From positions 1-15,056 of the forward strand of contig CAZIXE010000083.1 in assembly GCA_964543235.1 (NCBI GenBank): a stretch of 15,056 nucleotides of DNA. The letters are read 5' to 3'. Made by a program: the position numbers and the translations under genes. Each line of letters opens with the position of its first letter. The first letter of the stretch is position 1. Of this stretch, positions 1 to 6,868 are shown in pieces. The notes below the pieces were generated by a model. The model was not told the origin of the DNA. It made no database searches and was given only the letters and a program-made list of their open reading frames with translations. The stretch is from JANMMJ01 sp964543235 (GTDB taxonomy: Bacteria; Pseudomonadota; Alphaproteobacteria; Rhizobiales; Aestuariivirgaceae).

Positions 1-1
1 C

Positions 2-34
2 TGCATCGCCGCCACCGTCATATTCTGGCTCTGA
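2..34 (+). CDS. Possible C-terminal tail of an upstream gene, product unknown
   Basis: Only the last ten codons would lie in the window. Frame 2 reads CIAATVIFWL then TGA, a hydrophobic run that would suit the end of a membrane protein. Frame 1 also stays open to a TGA at 46-48 (ending LINES) but looks less protein-like. The fragment is too short to assign a family. If real, the gene would converge on the small minus-strand gene at 218-331, with the palindromes at 67-153 in the gap between them. Confidence 0.25.
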   Translation, partial: CIAATVIFWL

Positions 35-66
35 TCAATGAGTCCTGAGCCTAGAGCTGCATGATC

Positions 67-84
67 TGCGGTGGAACCACCGCA
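67..84. repeat. Short perfect hairpin beside the branched palindrome
   Basis: TGCGGTGG (67-74) is followed by AA and its exact reverse complement CCACCGCA (77-84). As RNA this would be a 7-bp stem with a four-base loop. It lies two bases before the larger palindrome at 87-153, so the two may form one unit. No T-run follows on either strand, so it is not a typical intrinsic terminator. Confidence 0.6.
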
Positions 85-86
85 AA

Positions 87-153
87 CTCTCCATGGCCGC
101 CCCTGAGGCGGCCATCCAGACTGGATGGCAGGCTCAAGGCCTGCCATGGAGAG
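87..153. repeat. Perfect four-way-junction palindrome (three hairpins closed by an outer stem)
   Basis: All 67 bases fit one cloverleaf-like fold. The outer stem is CTCTCCAT (87-94) with ATGGAGAG (146-153), 8 bp. Inside are hairpin 1, GGCCGCC (95-101) with GGCGGCC (107-113), loop CCTGA; hairpin 2, ATCC (114-117) with GGAT (123-126), loop AGACT; and hairpin 3, GGCAGGC (127-133) with GCCTGCC (139-145), loop TCAAG. There are 26 perfect pairs, three five-base loops and no unpaired base at the junction. The symmetry works on both strands. It probably belongs to the extragenic palindromic repeats common in alphaproteobacteria (RIME- or REP-like), which is an inference from general resemblance. A structured small RNA is the alternative. 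It is not a tRNA or a recognisable tmRNA. Confidence 0.75.
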
Positions 154-217
154 ACGTGGGGAGCCGATTCCGCCAAACTTCATTCCGCTCCAGGCGGCAG
201 CAGCCGGCGGCGGAAGC

Positions 218-331
218 TCAGTCGGCGGGGAGGTCAGGCACCACGGGGGCGTGGCGGAGCATGAATTTGACGGCCAGCAGATTGGCGAGGACGGTGGCGG
301 CGAGCGCGCCGCAATACAGGACCAAAGTCAC
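218..331 (-). CDS. Small single-pass membrane protein, 37 residues, function unknown
   Basis: Read from GTG at 331 down to TGA at 218, this encodes a 37-residue protein that begins MTLVLYCGALAATVLANLL and ends VVPDLPAD. Residues 2-21 are strongly hydrophobic and would form one membrane helix. A K and two basic residues (K23, R27, H28) follow, so the acidic, proline-containing tail would most likely sit in the cytoplasm or at its face. A strong Shine-Dalgarno, AAGGAG (344-339 on the minus strand), lies seven bases before the GTG, which is the main support for a real gene and for this start. I do not recognise a family. It is transcribed away from rpoZ. The alternative is a chance open frame, but the SD, the membrane-helix composition and the clean stop argue against that. 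Confidence 0.6.
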   Translation of the reverse strand: MTLVLYCGALAATVLANLLAVKFMLRHAPVVPDLPAD

Positions 332-461
332 GGGTGCACTCCTTGCGGTTGCAATTGCCGATGCTATGCGTGCTTCGTTAAGATTCCCTGAAATGACCGT
401 CCGATTTTAACTTTAGGGCAACTGTGAATTTACAGGAGTGATGGCGGCAGGCCGCGTCCGT

Positions 462-490
462 CCGGCATCTTGCAAATCTGCAAGTGCCGG
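462..490. repeat. Strong bulged hairpin in the rpoZ upstream region
   Basis: CCGGCA (462-467), a single extra T (468) and CTTGCA (469-474) pair with TGCAAG (479-484) and TGCCGG (485-490) around the four-base loop AATC. That gives 12 base pairs with one bulged base. No T-run follows on either strand, so it is not a standard intrinsic terminator. It sits about 105 bases before the proposed rpoZ -35 element, outside the predicted rpoZ message. Its role is unknown. Confidence 0.55.
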
Positions 491-595
491 CCCGCTGCGA
501 AGCGTGTGCCGATGGCGGTCGAAAGCGTGTCATTGCACCGTTTTTGCGTGTCGAAGTCCCCGTCGAACGGGTGTCGAAGGCGATCAATCGCGCGC

Positions 596-624
596 TTGCA
601 TTCGGGGGCGTTTGCGACTACATG
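596..624 (+). promoter_or_regulatory. Candidate sigma-70 type promoter of rpoZ
   Basis: TTGCAT (596-601) and TACATG (619-624) are 17 bases apart. The extended forms, CTTGCA and GACTACATG, resemble the alphaproteobacterial pattern of CTTGNC followed by CTANAT. Transcription would start near 631, giving a leader of about 38 bases that contains the ribosome-binding site AGGAG (652-656). It is a pattern match only. Confidence 0.4.
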
Positions 625-668
625 CTGCGCCACCCATTTCTCCCACAATCCAGGAGCAGACGAGCCCC

Positions 669-1079
669 ATGGCGCGCGTCACCGTTGAAGACTGCATTGA
701 CAAACTGCCCAACCGCTTCGAACTGGTGCTGCTGTCGGCGCATCGTGCCCGCACCATCAGCCAGGGCGCACCCTTGACCGTCGACCGCGACAATGACAAG
801 AACCCGGTCGTGGCGCTGCGGGAAATCGCCGAAGAAACAATCGATAAGGACGATCTCCGCGAGGAATACATCCACGCCATGCAGAAGCATGTCGAGGTCG
901 ACGAGCCGGAGCCCACGGAAGTGCCGCTGATCCAGCAGTCAGGCGACATGAGCGTCGTGCAGGACCAGGCCGAGGACGACCAGGTCGAATTCGAGCGCAT
1001 GACGGAAGAAGAGCTGCTGCGCGGCCTCGAGGGCCTGCCGCCCGCCGAAAGCCCCGGCAGCCAGCGCAACGGCTACTGA
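669..1079 (+). CDS. rpoZ: DNA-directed RNA polymerase omega subunit
   Basis: Omega is the small RNA polymerase subunit that wraps the C-terminal tail of beta-prime and helps the core enzyme assemble. This 136-residue protein opens MARVTVEDCIDKLPNRFELV and contains the conserved SAHRAR and NPVVALREIAEE segments within the first 60 residues. The second half is an acidic, low-complexity tail, as is usual for alphaproteobacterial omega, which is longer than the enterobacterial form. The ATG at 669 is chosen because family similarity begins exactly there and AGGAG lies at 652-656, although the 12-base spacing is a little long. The open frame extends upstream to 438, but that part does not look coding. 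rpoZ next to rsh is a classic pairing. A terminator follows, so rpoZ can be transcribed alone. Confidence 0.95.
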   Translation: MARVTVEDCIDKLPNRFELVLLSAHRARTISQGAPLTVDRDNDKNPVVALREIAEETIDKDDLREEYIHAMQKHVEVDEPEPTEVPLIQQSGDMSVVQDQAEDDQVEFERMTEEELLRGLEGLPPAESPGSQRNGY

Positions 1080-1103
1080 TTGCCGCAATCGTTTCATGGG
1101 TTT

Positions 1104-1139
1104 ACGGCCGGGCCCCTCGCGTCCGGCCGTTTTCGTTTG
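1104..1139 (+). terminator. Intrinsic terminator after rpoZ
   Basis: ACGGCCGG (1104-1111) pairs exactly with CCGGCCGT (1123-1130) around an 11-base loop. The stem is followed by TTTCGTTTGT, an interrupted T-run. It lies in the 75-base gap between rpoZ and rsh and should separate the two transcripts at least partly. Confidence 0.75.
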
Positions 1140-1154
1140 TAGAGTAGCGCCGTC

Positions 1155-3326
1155 ATGATGCGGCAATACGAGCTGGTCGAAAGGGTCACGAGCTACGATC
1201 CGGAGGCGGATGAGGACCTCCTCAACCGCGCCTATATCTATGCGATGAAGGCCCACGGCCACCAGAAGCGCGCGTCGGGCGAGGCCTATTTCAACCATCC
1301 CCTTGAAGTCGCTGCGATTCTGACCGAGCTGAAGCTCGATGCCGCAACCATTGCGGCAGCCCTCCTGCATGACGTCATCGAGGATACCGAGGCCACCCAG
1401 CACGAGATCGAGGACCGGTTCGGCCCGGAAATCGCCACGCTGGTGGACGGGCTCACCAAGATCAAGCGGCTCGACCTCGTCACCAAAGAGGCCACGCAGG
1501 CGGAGAACCTGCGCAAATTGCTGCTGGCGATGTCGAAGGATATCCGCGTGCTCCTCGTCAAGCTCGCCGACCGGCTTCACAACATGCGTACACTGCATCA
1601 CGTAAAGCCCGATAAACGCGTGAGAATTGCCCAGGAGACGATGGATATCTACGCGCCGCTGGCGGGGCGCATGGGGATGCAGACGGTGCGCGACGAGCTC
1701 GAGGACATCGCCTTCAAGGTGCTCAATCCCGATGCCTACCGCACCATCACCGACCGGCTGGACCGGCTGCACCGGGAGAGCGGCGGCATGCTCGCCGAGA
1801 TCGAGAAGGCGCTCAAGATCAAGCTTGGCGAGAACGGCATCCCGGCCGAGGTCAGGGGCCGCGAGAAGCGGCCCTATTCGATCTGGCGCAAGATGGAGCG
1901 CAAGCATCTTTCGCTCGGACAACTCTCTGACATCTTTGGATTTCGTGTACTGGTCGGGACAGTGGCCGAGTGCTACCGGGCGCTCGGCGTGGTGCACCTG
2001 ACATGGCGGGCGGTGCCGGGACGCTTCAAGGATTACATCTCGACGCCGAAGCAGAATGACTACCAGTCGCTGCACACCACCGTCATCGGCCCGCACCATA
2101 TGCGGGTGGAGATGCAGATCCGCACCTACCGGATGCATGACATTGCCGAGCGCGGGGTGGCGGCGCATGCCTTCTACAAGGACCTGCCCAACCCTGACGA
2201 GCACCTCAACGGGGTCCGCCTGGCCGCAGCAGAATCGAATGCTTACAGATGGTTACGGCATCTTGTTGATATGCTGTCGGAAGGCGAGAGTCCGAAAGAA
2301 TTCCTCGAGCACACCAAGCTGGAGCTGTTTGCCGACCAGGTGTTCTGTTTCACACCCAAGGGCCAGCTCATCGCCCTGCCGAAGGGGGCCACGCCCATAG
2401 ACTTCGCCTATGCGGTTCATACCAATGTCGGCGACAGCTGTGTCGGCTGCAAGATCAATGGCAGCCATGCGCCGCTGTTGACCGAACTCGAAAACGGCGA
2501 TGAGGTCGAGATCATCCGCTCCGAGGCGCAGATCCCGCCGGCGGCCTGGGAGGGCATTGCCGTCACTGGCAAGGCGCGGGCGGCGATCCGACGGGCAACG
2601 CGCGCCTCGGTCAGGCGGCAATATGCCGGGCTGGGCCGCGAGATCGTCTCGCGCCTCCTGCAGCGGGCCGGAAAAACCATCAATGACAAGGAGTTGGAGG
2701 CGGCCATTCCGCGGCTCGGGCATCGCAACGCAGAGGATGCGCTGGCGGCGATCGGGCGCGGCGAGCTGGCGGCGGCGGATGTGCTGAAGGCCATGGGGGT
2801 CGCGGCCGAGCCGGTCAAGACCAGCACGCTGAAGCGGCTGTTCAGCCGGGCCGCCAAGACGCAGGCGCGGCCGGCCATCCCGGTCAGAGGGGTCAGCGGC
2901 CATGTGGCACTCAAGATCTCGCTGGAGACCGGAGCGGTGCCGGGCGAGCGCATCGCCGGGATCGTCAGTCCGGGTGAGGGGATCACCATTTATCCCATCT
3001 TTGCCAAGGGGTTGCAGCAGTTCGAGGATCAACCGGAACGGTGGATCGACCTGACCTGGGATACGACCGGCGAAGACCAGCGGTTCCCGGCGCGCATCAA
3101 GGTCACGATTCACAACGAGGTCGGGGCGCTGGCCCAGGTCGCCCAGACGATCAGCGATGCCGGCGGCAATATCGACGAATTGCAGATGGTCACGCATGAA
3201 GGGGCAAGGGATTTCTTCGATCTTCAGATCCTGCTTGAAGTCAGGGACATCAAGCATTTGAATACAATCATGAATGGTCTCAGGCAGCGACCGCTGGTGA
3301 GCGCCGTTGCGAGGATGACGGGATGA
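1155..3326 (+). CDS. rsh: Bifunctional (p)ppGpp synthetase/hydrolase, RelA/SpoT homologue
   Basis: Rsh makes (p)ppGpp from ATP and GTP or GDP under starvation and degrades it otherwise, setting the stringent response. It has 723 residues, the usual length of long RSH proteins. The hydrolase HD domain covers roughly residues 25-180, with H48, H72-D73 and D139 at the expected metal positions (FNHP, LLHDVIEDT, KLADRLHNMRTL). The synthetase domain (about 215-345) has RPYSIWRK, DIFGFRV, YQSLHT and VEMQIRT, including the catalytic Glu 319. A TGS domain (about 390-450) and a C-terminal ACT domain (about 645-720) follow. Both active sites look intact, so it is probably the only long RSH of the cell. 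The start is one of two adjacent ATGs (1155 or 1158), both with a weak ribosome-binding site. Its last four bases overlap pyrE, which suggests translational coupling. Confidence 0.97.
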   Translation: MMRQYELVERVTSYDPEADEDLLNRAYIYAMKAHGHQKRASGEAYFNHPLEVAAILTELKLDAATIAAALLHDVIEDTEATQHEIEDRFGPEIATLVDGLTKIKRLDLVTKEATQAENLRKLLLAMSKDIRVLLVKLADRLHNMRTLHHVKPDKRVRIAQETMDIYAPLAGRMGMQTVRDELEDIAFKVLNPDAYRTITDRLDRLHRESGGMLAEIEKALKIKLGENGIPAEVRGREKRPYSIWRKMERKHLSLGQLSDIFGFRVLVGTVAECYRALGVVHLTWRAVPGRFKDYISTPKQNDYQSLHTTVIGPHHMRVEMQIRTYRMHDIAERGVAAHAFYKDLPNPDEHLNGVRLAAAESNAYRWLRHLVDMLSEGESPKEFLEHTKLELFADQVFCFTPKGQLIALPKGATPIDFAYAVHTNVGDSCVGCKINGSHAPLLTELENGDEVEIIRSEAQIPPAAWEGIAVTGKARAAIRRATRASVRRQYAGLGREIVSRLLQRAGKTINDKELEAAIPRLGHRNAEDALAAIGRGELAAADVLKAMGVAAEPVKTSTLKRLFSRAAKTQARPAIPVRGVSGHVALKISLETGAVPGERIAGIVSPGEGITIYPIFAKGLQQFEDQPERWIDLTWDTTGEDQRFPARIKVTIHNEVGALAQVAQTISDAGGNIDELQMVTHEGARDFFDLQILLEVRDIKHLNTIMNGLRQRPLVSAVARMTG

Positions 3327-3919
3327 GCGAACTCTCCGCCGAGGATGTGCTTAACGAGTTCCGGGCAGCCGGGGCATTGCTGGAGGGCCACTTCATCCTG
3401 TCGTCGGGGCGGCACAGCAGCCGCTATCTGCAATGCGCGCGGGTGCTGATGGATCCGCGCCGGGCGGAACGGCTGTGCGCGGCACTGGCGGCCATGGTGC
3501 GCAAAGGGCTGGCGGGCGGCCCCGTCGACCTCGTGGTTTCACCTGCCATGGGCGGCGTCGTGGTCGGCTACGAGATGGGCCGGCAGCTTGGCGTCGCGGC
3601 CATCTTCATGGAGCGGGTCGACGGCAAGCTCACTCTGCGCAGAGGCTTCGATATCGCCAAGGGGGCGCGCTGTCTCATGGTCGAAGACATTGTAACGACT
3701 GGACTTTCTTCGCGCGAGTGCATCGACGGCATTGCTGCGGCGGGCGGGGTGACGATCGCCGCGGCGTGCCTGATCGATCGATCCGGCGGCAAGGCCGACC
3801 TCGGCGTACCGCTGTATGCGCTGGCCAGGCTCGAAATCCCCACCTATGCGGCTGATGCCCTACCGCCGGACCTCGCGGCGCTGCCGGCCGTCAAGCCGGG
3901 AAGCCGGGCGCTCACATGA
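3323..3919 (+). CDS. pyrE: Orotate phosphoribosyltransferase
   Basis: PyrE joins orotate to PRPP to give orotidine 5'-phosphate, the fifth step of pyrimidine synthesis in the cytoplasm. The 198-residue protein has the N-terminal GHFILSSGRHSSRYLQ segment expected of PyrE, a VVSPAMGGVVVG loop near residues 71-82, and the PRPP-binding motif MVEDIVTTG at 119-127 with the acidic pair E121-D122. The residue after the motif is Leu rather than the more common Gly, a small departure that should not affect chemistry. The start ATG overlaps the rsh stop as ATGA, and GAGGAT at 3311-3316 gives a good ribosome-binding site. pyrE in this operon is normal for alphaproteobacteria. Confidence 0.95.
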   Translation: MSELSAEDVLNEFRAAGALLEGHFILSSGRHSSRYLQCARVLMDPRRAERLCAALAAMVRKGLAGGPVDLVVSPAMGGVVVGYEMGRQLGVAAIFMERVDGKLTLRRGFDIAKGARCLMVEDIVTTGLSSRECIDGIAAAGGVTIAAACLIDRSGGKADLGVPLYALARLEIPTYAADALPPDLAALPAVKPGSRALT

Positions 3920-4314
3920 TCATCGGAATCGGCAATGATGTCATCGACATCCGGCGGGTCGAGCAGTCGCTGGAGCGGTTCGGCGACCGTTTTATCGAGC
4001 GCATTTTCACCGATATCGAACGCCGCAAATCGGATGGGCGCGCCGCCCGGGCGGCCTCTTATGCCAAGAGATTCGCGGCCAAGGAGGCCTGTTCCAAGGC
4101 GCTCGGCACGGGCTTTCGGCGGGGCGTGTACTGGCGCGACATGGGCGTGGTGAACGAACCCTCCGGCCGGCCGACGCTGGTCTTGACCGGCGGGGCCGCC
4201 AAGCAGTTGGAGAGGATTACGCCGCCCGGTTACAAGCCCATGATTCATCTCACAATTACCGATGATTTCCCGTACGCCCACGCGCTCGTGATCATCTCGG
4301 TTGTGCCCCTCTGA
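3916..4314 (+). CDS. acpS: Holo-[acyl-carrier-protein] synthase
   Basis: AcpS moves 4'-phosphopantetheine from CoA to a serine of acyl carrier protein, switching it on for fatty acid synthesis. At 132 residues it has the usual length. The magnesium-binding motifs are present: GIGNDVIDI with D8 near the start, and RFAAKEACSKALGTG with E57. The C-terminal strand LTITDDFPYAHALVI also fits the family. The start overlaps the pyrE stop as ATGA, so the two are probably translationally coupled. pdxJ, which sits beside acpS in many proteobacteria, is not here. The gene ends 120 bases before lepB. Confidence 0.95.
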   Translation: MIIGIGNDVIDIRRVEQSLERFGDRFIERIFTDIERRKSDGRAARAASYAKRFAAKEACSKALGTGFRRGVYWRDMGVVNEPSGRPTLVLTGGAAKQLERITPPGYKPMIHLTITDDFPYAHALVIISVVPL

Positions 4315-4358
4315 CTGTGCCATATCGGCAACAGATTGCGATCGAAAGCCCGGTTGCG

Positions 4359-4387
4359 TTGCGTCGCCGCAACACCCAAGTTATATG
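4359..4387 (+). promoter_or_regulatory. Candidate promoter for lepB-rnc-era-recO
   Basis: TTGCGT (4359-4364) and TATATG (4382-4387) are 17 bases apart, or TTATAT (4381-4386) with a 16-base spacer. This is the most AT-rich spot in the 120-base gap between acpS and lepB. Transcription would start near 4394, about 40 bases before the first lepB start codon. No intrinsic terminator is visible after acpS, so read-through from the rsh operon is also possible. Confidence 0.45.
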
Positions 4388-4434
4388 CGACGCAGGATGA
4401 GAGCGTCGGGACAAGAGGCGGCTGACACCTCTGA

Positions 4435-5271
4435 ATGAACAAGAAAGACCACGATATGGCCGCAACTGCCGCAAGCGCGAAGAAGAAGTCGGACGAGGGC
4501 CTCTGGGATACCGTGAAGGTCATCATCGAGGCCCTGTTGATCGCTTTCGTGGTGCGTACTTTCTTCTACCAGCCCTTCAACATCCCGTCGGGTTCAATGT
4601 ATCCGACGCTGGAAGTCGGCGACTACCTCTTCGTTTCCAAGCTGTCCTATGGTTACAGCAAATACTCGTTCAACTTCACCGTCGGGGCCGGCGGCTGGAA
4701 ACTGTTTGAATTCGGGCCGATGCCATTCGAGGGCCGCACAGTGCTGGCCGAACTTCCGGAACGGGGCGACGTGGCGGTGTTCAAGAAGCCGAGCGAGCCC
4801 AATACGGATTACATCAAGCGCGTCATCGGCCTGCCCGGCGACCGGCTGCAGATGATCGCCGGCGTCCTCTACATCAATGGCCAGGCCGTCCGGAAGGAAC
4901 GGATCGGAGACTATGTCGATCCGACCGGCGATTGCTGCAACGGTGTGACCGGGGCCATTGCACGCTACCGCGAAACGCTGCCGAATGGCGTTTCCTATGA
5001 GGTTCTCGATATCAAGGACAGTTTCGCCGACAACACCATCGAATACACGGTTCCGGCCGGGCAGTACTTCATGATGGGTGACAACCGCGACAACTCGCTG
5101 GATAGCCGGGTGGCGCCAGAGGATGGCGGTGTGGGTTATGTTCCTTACGAGAATTTCGTGGGCCGCGCCGACATCATCTTCTTCTCCATCGAGCCAGAGG
5201 TCGCCATCTGGGAGGTGTGGAAATGGCCCTTTGCCATCAGGTGGGACAGGTTCCTCGATCTCGTGCGCTGA
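4435..5271 (+). CDS. lepB: Type I signal peptidase
   Basis: LepB cuts signal peptides from proteins exported by Sec or Tat and acts at the outer face of the inner membrane. The 278-residue form has a basic N-terminus, one membrane helix at about residues 27-43, and then the catalytic motif FNIPSGSMYPTL with nucleophile Ser54. The general base is Lys128 in DYIKRVIGLPGD. The late motif MMGDNRDNSLDSR is also complete. The start is uncertain: ATG 4435 has no clear ribosome-binding site, whereas ATG 4456, seven codons on, follows an AAGAAAGA stretch and would give a 271-residue protein that starts MAATAASAKKK. Neither choice affects the helix or the active site. rnc begins seven bases after the stop. 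Confidence 0.96.
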   Translation: MNKKDHDMAATAASAKKKSDEGLWDTVKVIIEALLIAFVVRTFFYQPFNIPSGSMYPTLEVGDYLFVSKLSYGYSKYSFNFTVGAGGWKLFEFGPMPFEGRTVLAELPERGDVAVFKKPSEPNTDYIKRVIGLPGDRLQMIAGVLYINGQAVRKERIGDYVDPTGDCCNGVTGAIARYRETLPNGVSYEVLDIKDSFADNTIEYTVPAGQYFMMGDNRDNSLDSRVAPEDGGVGYVPYENFVGRADIIFFSIEPEVAIWEVWKWPFAIRWDRFLDLVR

Positions 5272-5278
5272 GACGGCC

Positions 5279-5965
5279 GTGAAGTTTACGGCCTCGGTCT
5301 ACCAGGGCCTTGCCGACAGGCTTGGTTATGAATTCAAGGACCGCGCGCTCCTCAAGACGGCGTTGACGCATGCCAGCCGGGCCCGGAGCAGCAGAGATTA
5401 CGAGCGCCTCGAGTTTCTCGGCGACCGGGTCCTGGGCCTCGTCATCGCCGAGGAACTCTATCTGCGCAATCCGGGACAGCGGGAAGGCCATATGGCACCG
5501 CATTTCTCGGCACTGGTTTCGGGCGCGATCTGTGCCGAAGTCGCAAAGTCGATCGGCATTCAGGAATACATCATTGCCGGCCCGCGCGAGACGGCGGCCG
5601 GCATCGCCAAGAATAACACGGTCCTTGGCGATGCCATGGAGGCGCTGATCGCGGCCGTCTATCTCGACGGCGGACTCGAGGCGGCGCGACGGTTCGTGCT
5701 ACGATTCTGGGAGAAGTACCTTGCCCAGAAGAGCAAGATGAAGAAAGACGCAAAGACCTTCCTGCAGGAGTGGGCGCTAGGGCGTTCGCTGCCGATCCCG
5801 ACCTATGTGGTGGCCGGCCGGGAAGGGCCCGACCACGCGCCGCAGTTTGTCATCGATGTGCATGTTTCCGGTTTCCAGCCGGCGCGCGGTGCGGGCCTGT
5901 CGAAGCGTACGGCCGAGCAGGTTGCAGCGGAAGCCTTTCTCATGCGCGAAAACCTGCGATCATGA
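5279..5965 (+). CDS. rnc: Ribonuclease III
   Basis: RNase III cleaves double-stranded RNA, processing rRNA precursors and some mRNAs. The 228-residue protein has the signature ERLEFLGDRVLG with catalytic E45 and D49, and LGDAMEALIAAVYLDGG with D118 and E121, matching the four metal-binding acids of the family. A double-stranded RNA-binding domain follows from about residue 157 (AKTFLQEWALG) to the end, including SKRTAEQVAAEAF. The GTG at 5279 is chosen because family similarity begins just after it and it sits seven bases past the lepB stop. The ribosome-binding site is weak (GAGACGG). The stretch EGHMAPHFSALVSG is less typical than the usual EGELS-like segment. The stop overlaps era as ATGA. 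lepB-rnc-era-recO is a conserved order. Confidence 0.95.
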   Translation: MKFTASVYQGLADRLGYEFKDRALLKTALTHASRARSSRDYERLEFLGDRVLGLVIAEELYLRNPGQREGHMAPHFSALVSGAICAEVAKSIGIQEYIIAGPRETAAGIAKNNTVLGDAMEALIAAVYLDGGLEAARRFVLRFWEKYLAQKSKMKKDAKTFLQEWALGRSLPIPTYVVAGREGPDHAPQFVIDVHVSGFQPARGAGLSKRTAEQVAAEAFLMRENLRS

Positions 5966-6861
5966 ACAGGCGCGACGGCCGCTGCGGCTTCTGTGCCATC
6001 ATCGGGGCGCCCAACGCCGGCAAGTCGACGCTGGTCAATGTGCTGGCCGGGAGCAAGGTCTCGATCGTGTCGCGCAAGGTACAGACAACCCGGGCCCGCA
6101 TCCGGGCCATCGCCATCGAAGGCGAGGCGCAGATCGTGTTCGTCGATACACCGGGGATCTTCAAGCCGCGGCGGAAGCTCGATGAGGCGATGGTGGAAGG
6201 CGCCTGGACGGGCGCAAGCGAGGCGGATGCCACGGTGCTGCTGGTCGATGCGGCGAAGGGCATAGACGAGGAGGTGCGCGCGATCGTGGCCAAGCTGGCA
6301 ACGGCGAGAAGCAGCACCGTGCTTGCTCTCAACAAGATCGATCTGGTGCCGCGCGAACGGCTCCTCGCGCTGGCGGCCGAGCTCAACCGACTGCGCGGCT
6401 TCGCCAGCACGTTCATGATCAGCGCCCAGACCGGCAGCGGCATCAATGACCTCAAGCGCCATATCGCAACGCTCATGCCGCAGGGACCATGGCTCTATCC
6501 CGAGGACCAGATCGCCGACGTGCCGCTGCGGTTTCTCGCGGCGGAGATCACGCGCGAGAAGATCTATGAACGGCTCCACGACGAACTGCCTTATTCGACG
6601 ACCGTTGAAACCGAACTGTGGGAAGAACGCAAGGATGGTTCGGTGAAGATCAACCAGGTCATCTTTGTCGAGCGTGATGGCCAGAAGAAGATCGTCCTCG
6701 GAAAGGCCGGCCAGCAGATCAAGCAGCTTGGCCAGCTGGCCCGCAAGGAGATCGAGGAGACACTCGGCCGGCGCGTGCATCTGTTTCTGTTCGTCAAGGT
6801 GCGCGAGCGGTGGACAGAAGACCCGGCAAGGCTGGCCGCTATGGGGCTCGAGCCCGGATAG
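5962..6861 (+). CDS. era: GTPase Era
   Basis: Era is an essential GTPase that binds the 3' end of 16S rRNA and helps the small ribosomal subunit mature. The 299-residue protein has all G motifs: GAPNAGKST (15-23), the switch-I threonines in VQTTR (40-44), DTPG (62-65), NKID (124-127) and SAQ (154-156). The C-terminal KH domain (about 200-285) includes VKINQVIFVERDGQKKIVLG, followed by KAGQQIK. ATG 5962 overlaps the rnc stop and starts at the family's usual place. A longer open frame runs upstream inside rnc, but it is the out-of-frame shadow of that gene. Nothing is missing or broken. Confidence 0.96.
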   Translation: MNRRDGRCGFCAIIGAPNAGKSTLVNVLAGSKVSIVSRKVQTTRARIRAIAIEGEAQIVFVDTPGIFKPRRKLDEAMVEGAWTGASEADATVLLVDAAKGIDEEVRAIVAKLATARSSTVLALNKIDLVPRERLLALAAELNRLRGFASTFMISAQTGSGINDLKRHIATLMPQGPWLYPEDQIADVPLRFLAAEITREKIYERLHDELPYSTTVETELWEERKDGSVKINQVIFVERDGQKKIVLGKAGQQIKQLGQLARKEIEETLGRRVHLFLFVKVRERWTEDPARLAAMGLEPG

Positions 6862-6868
6862 GCGACAT

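Larger units (their letters stand above)
332..668. other. Gene-free divergent region between the small membrane protein gene and rpoZ
   Basis: No reading frame here has both a good start signal and a protein-like composition. The region holds the ribosome-binding site of the minus-strand small gene (339-344), a GATTC methylation-type site (382-386) inside a TTAA-N7-TGAA element (378-392), a bulged hairpin (462-490), a minor CCCG/CGGG hairpin (559-571), and the rpoZ promoter candidate and ribosome-binding site (596-656). The plus-strand frame of rpoZ stays open back to about 438, but its translation there is rich in R, C and S and looks non-coding. Confidence 0.6.

Noticed and set aside
61..217. 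tmRNA, SRP RNA, 6S RNA or tRNA gene
   Set aside because: No T-loop, tag reading frame, CCA end or SRP GGAAG-type loop could be found; the structure is a symmetric palindrome instead.
438..668. N-terminal extension of rpoZ, or a separate gene in the rpoZ leader
   Set aside because: The translated sequence is Arg-, Cys- and Ser-rich with no family similarity; omega similarity begins exactly at 669, which has its own AGGAG.
939..2204. Long open frame antisense to rpoZ and rsh (421 codons)
   Set aside because: It is the mirror of strongly coding, GC-rich plus-strand genes; its translation is rich in H, R, L and D and has no recognisable domain.
5441..5640. Inactive or diverged RNase III
   Set aside because: The segment near residue 70 is unusual, but all four catalytic acids and the RNA-binding domain are present.
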